From Flavobacteriales bacterium (GTDB lineage Bacteria > Bacteroidota > Bacteroidia > Flavobacteriales_F > PHOS-HE28): DNA of 12,739 nt. The position numbers and the translations under genes are program-made. The notes beneath the pieces are model-generated. The model was given only the letters and a program-made list of their open reading frames with translations. It was not told the origin of the DNA and did not search any database. Shown here in pieces: positions 12,327-12,739 of this stretch (position 1 is the stretch's first letter; each line of letters begins with the position of its first letter). The stretch is from NCBI GenBank assembly GCA_020635715.1, contig JACJZG010000035.1, positions 1-12,739 on the forward strand, in the 5' to 3' direction.

Positions 12327-12739
12327 ATGAAGCCTACCCCTGACCCCGGACTACGGAATCGCTTGCTGGTCCTGCCAGCTTTGTTAGCAGGTATCTTCCT
12401 CTGCCTGGCCCCCCACACCGCCACCGCCCAGACCGAGGCGATCGACACCCACATCCGCGAGCTGGATGCGCAGATCGCGCAGGCCGCCGCCGCGCAGGAC
12501 TATGAGGCCGCCGCGGCCCTGCAGAAGGACCGCCAGACCTGGGTGGAGCTGAAGCAGGCGGTGGAGGCCCAGGACTCGGGCCGCATCATGGCCCTGACCG
12601 AGGCCCTGCAGCACCCTTATGTGTACCAGGCGAAGGGGAGCGCACCGGCACCCACGGCGAGCGCTCCGGCGGACAACGGTCCGGAGTTCATCAACCAGGT
12701 GTACCTGATGACGGCGGGCGGCGAATACCGGCAGCTGGA
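12327..12739 (+). CDS. Start of a secreted protein with a UVR-like helical hairpin (3' end outside window)
   Basis: The frame runs open to the right edge: 137 complete codons plus two bases. The signal peptide at about 1-35 has a basic start (LRNRLLVLPALLAGIFLCLA) and a cleavage site after TATAQ. An ATG at 12297 in the same frame would add ten residues (MTLKNEPILI) and is possible. After the leader comes a helix-turn-helix of the UVR type, ELDAQIAQAAAAQDYEAAAALQKD (45-68). It resembles the UvrB/UvrC interaction hairpin, where x-D-Y-E-x-A-A-x-L is the hallmark. Here it sits in an exported protein, so it is not DNA repair. A Pro/Ala/Ser linker (103-118) follows, then PEFINQVYLMTAGGEYRQL, the start of another domain. 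GC is high again. The function is unknown. Confidence 0.75.
   Translation, partial: MKPTPDPGLRNRLLVLPALLAGIFLCLAPHTATAQTEAIDTHIRELDAQIAQAAAAQDYEAAAALQKDRQTWVELKQAVEAQDSGRIMALTEALQHPYVYQAKGSAPAPTASAPADNGPEFINQVYLMTAGGEYRQL

Noticed and set aside
12119..12343. A 74-residue GTG-start frame before the last gene
   Set aside because: It is Ser/Arg/His-rich without structure and overlaps the start of the better-supported secreted protein in a different frame.

Overview
The window looks like chromosomal DNA of a fairly GC-rich member of the Bacteroidota, probably a Flavobacteriales-type bacterium. The best evidence is a secreted protein (11203-11985) ending in a type IX secretion (T9SS) type A sorting domain with the YPNPF signature. 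A TPR-containing LytS-type sensor kinase paired with a LytTR response regulator, and the shortage of clear Shine-Dalgarno sites, fit the same group. No rRNA, tRNA, CRISPR array, transposase or integrase was recognised.

Layout. (1) 2-538: the 3' end of a large protein, probably a helicase or restriction-type enzyme whose body lies left of the window. (2) 539 to about 2870: an AT-richer island. It holds a 342-base stretch without a convincing gene, a GNAT-like orphan (882-1604, +), a six-helix membrane protein with a basic coiled-coil tail (1640-2437, -), and a small orphan (2580-2777, +). The first two genes converge on a shared hairpin at 1609-1648. (3) 2925-4909, minus strand and very GC-rich: a SulP/STAS anion transporter followed by a 107-residue protein of unknown function. 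(4) 5223-9370, plus strand: a signalling cluster of sensor kinase, predicted outer-membrane beta-barrel and LytTR response regulator. A gene-free stretch with three stacked hairpins lies between the barrel and the regulator. (5) 9494-11985, plus strand: cell-envelope and secreted proteins, namely a lipoprotein, a beta-helix protein and, 4 bases later, a T9SS cargo with a tandem internal repeat. (6) 12327 to the right edge: the start of a secreted protein with a UVR-like helical hairpin, cut by the window end.

How it fits together. The kinase has a lipoprotein-like leader, a TPR sensor region and one membrane helix before a LytS-type catalytic core. The LytTR regulator downstream is its natural partner. 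The beta-barrel between them is a candidate target or signal source. The beta-helix protein and the T9SS cargo probably form one export unit. The least explained part is the AT-rich island of orphan genes beside the helicase-like fragment. It could be a small horizontally acquired or defence-type locus, but nothing in the sequence proves that.
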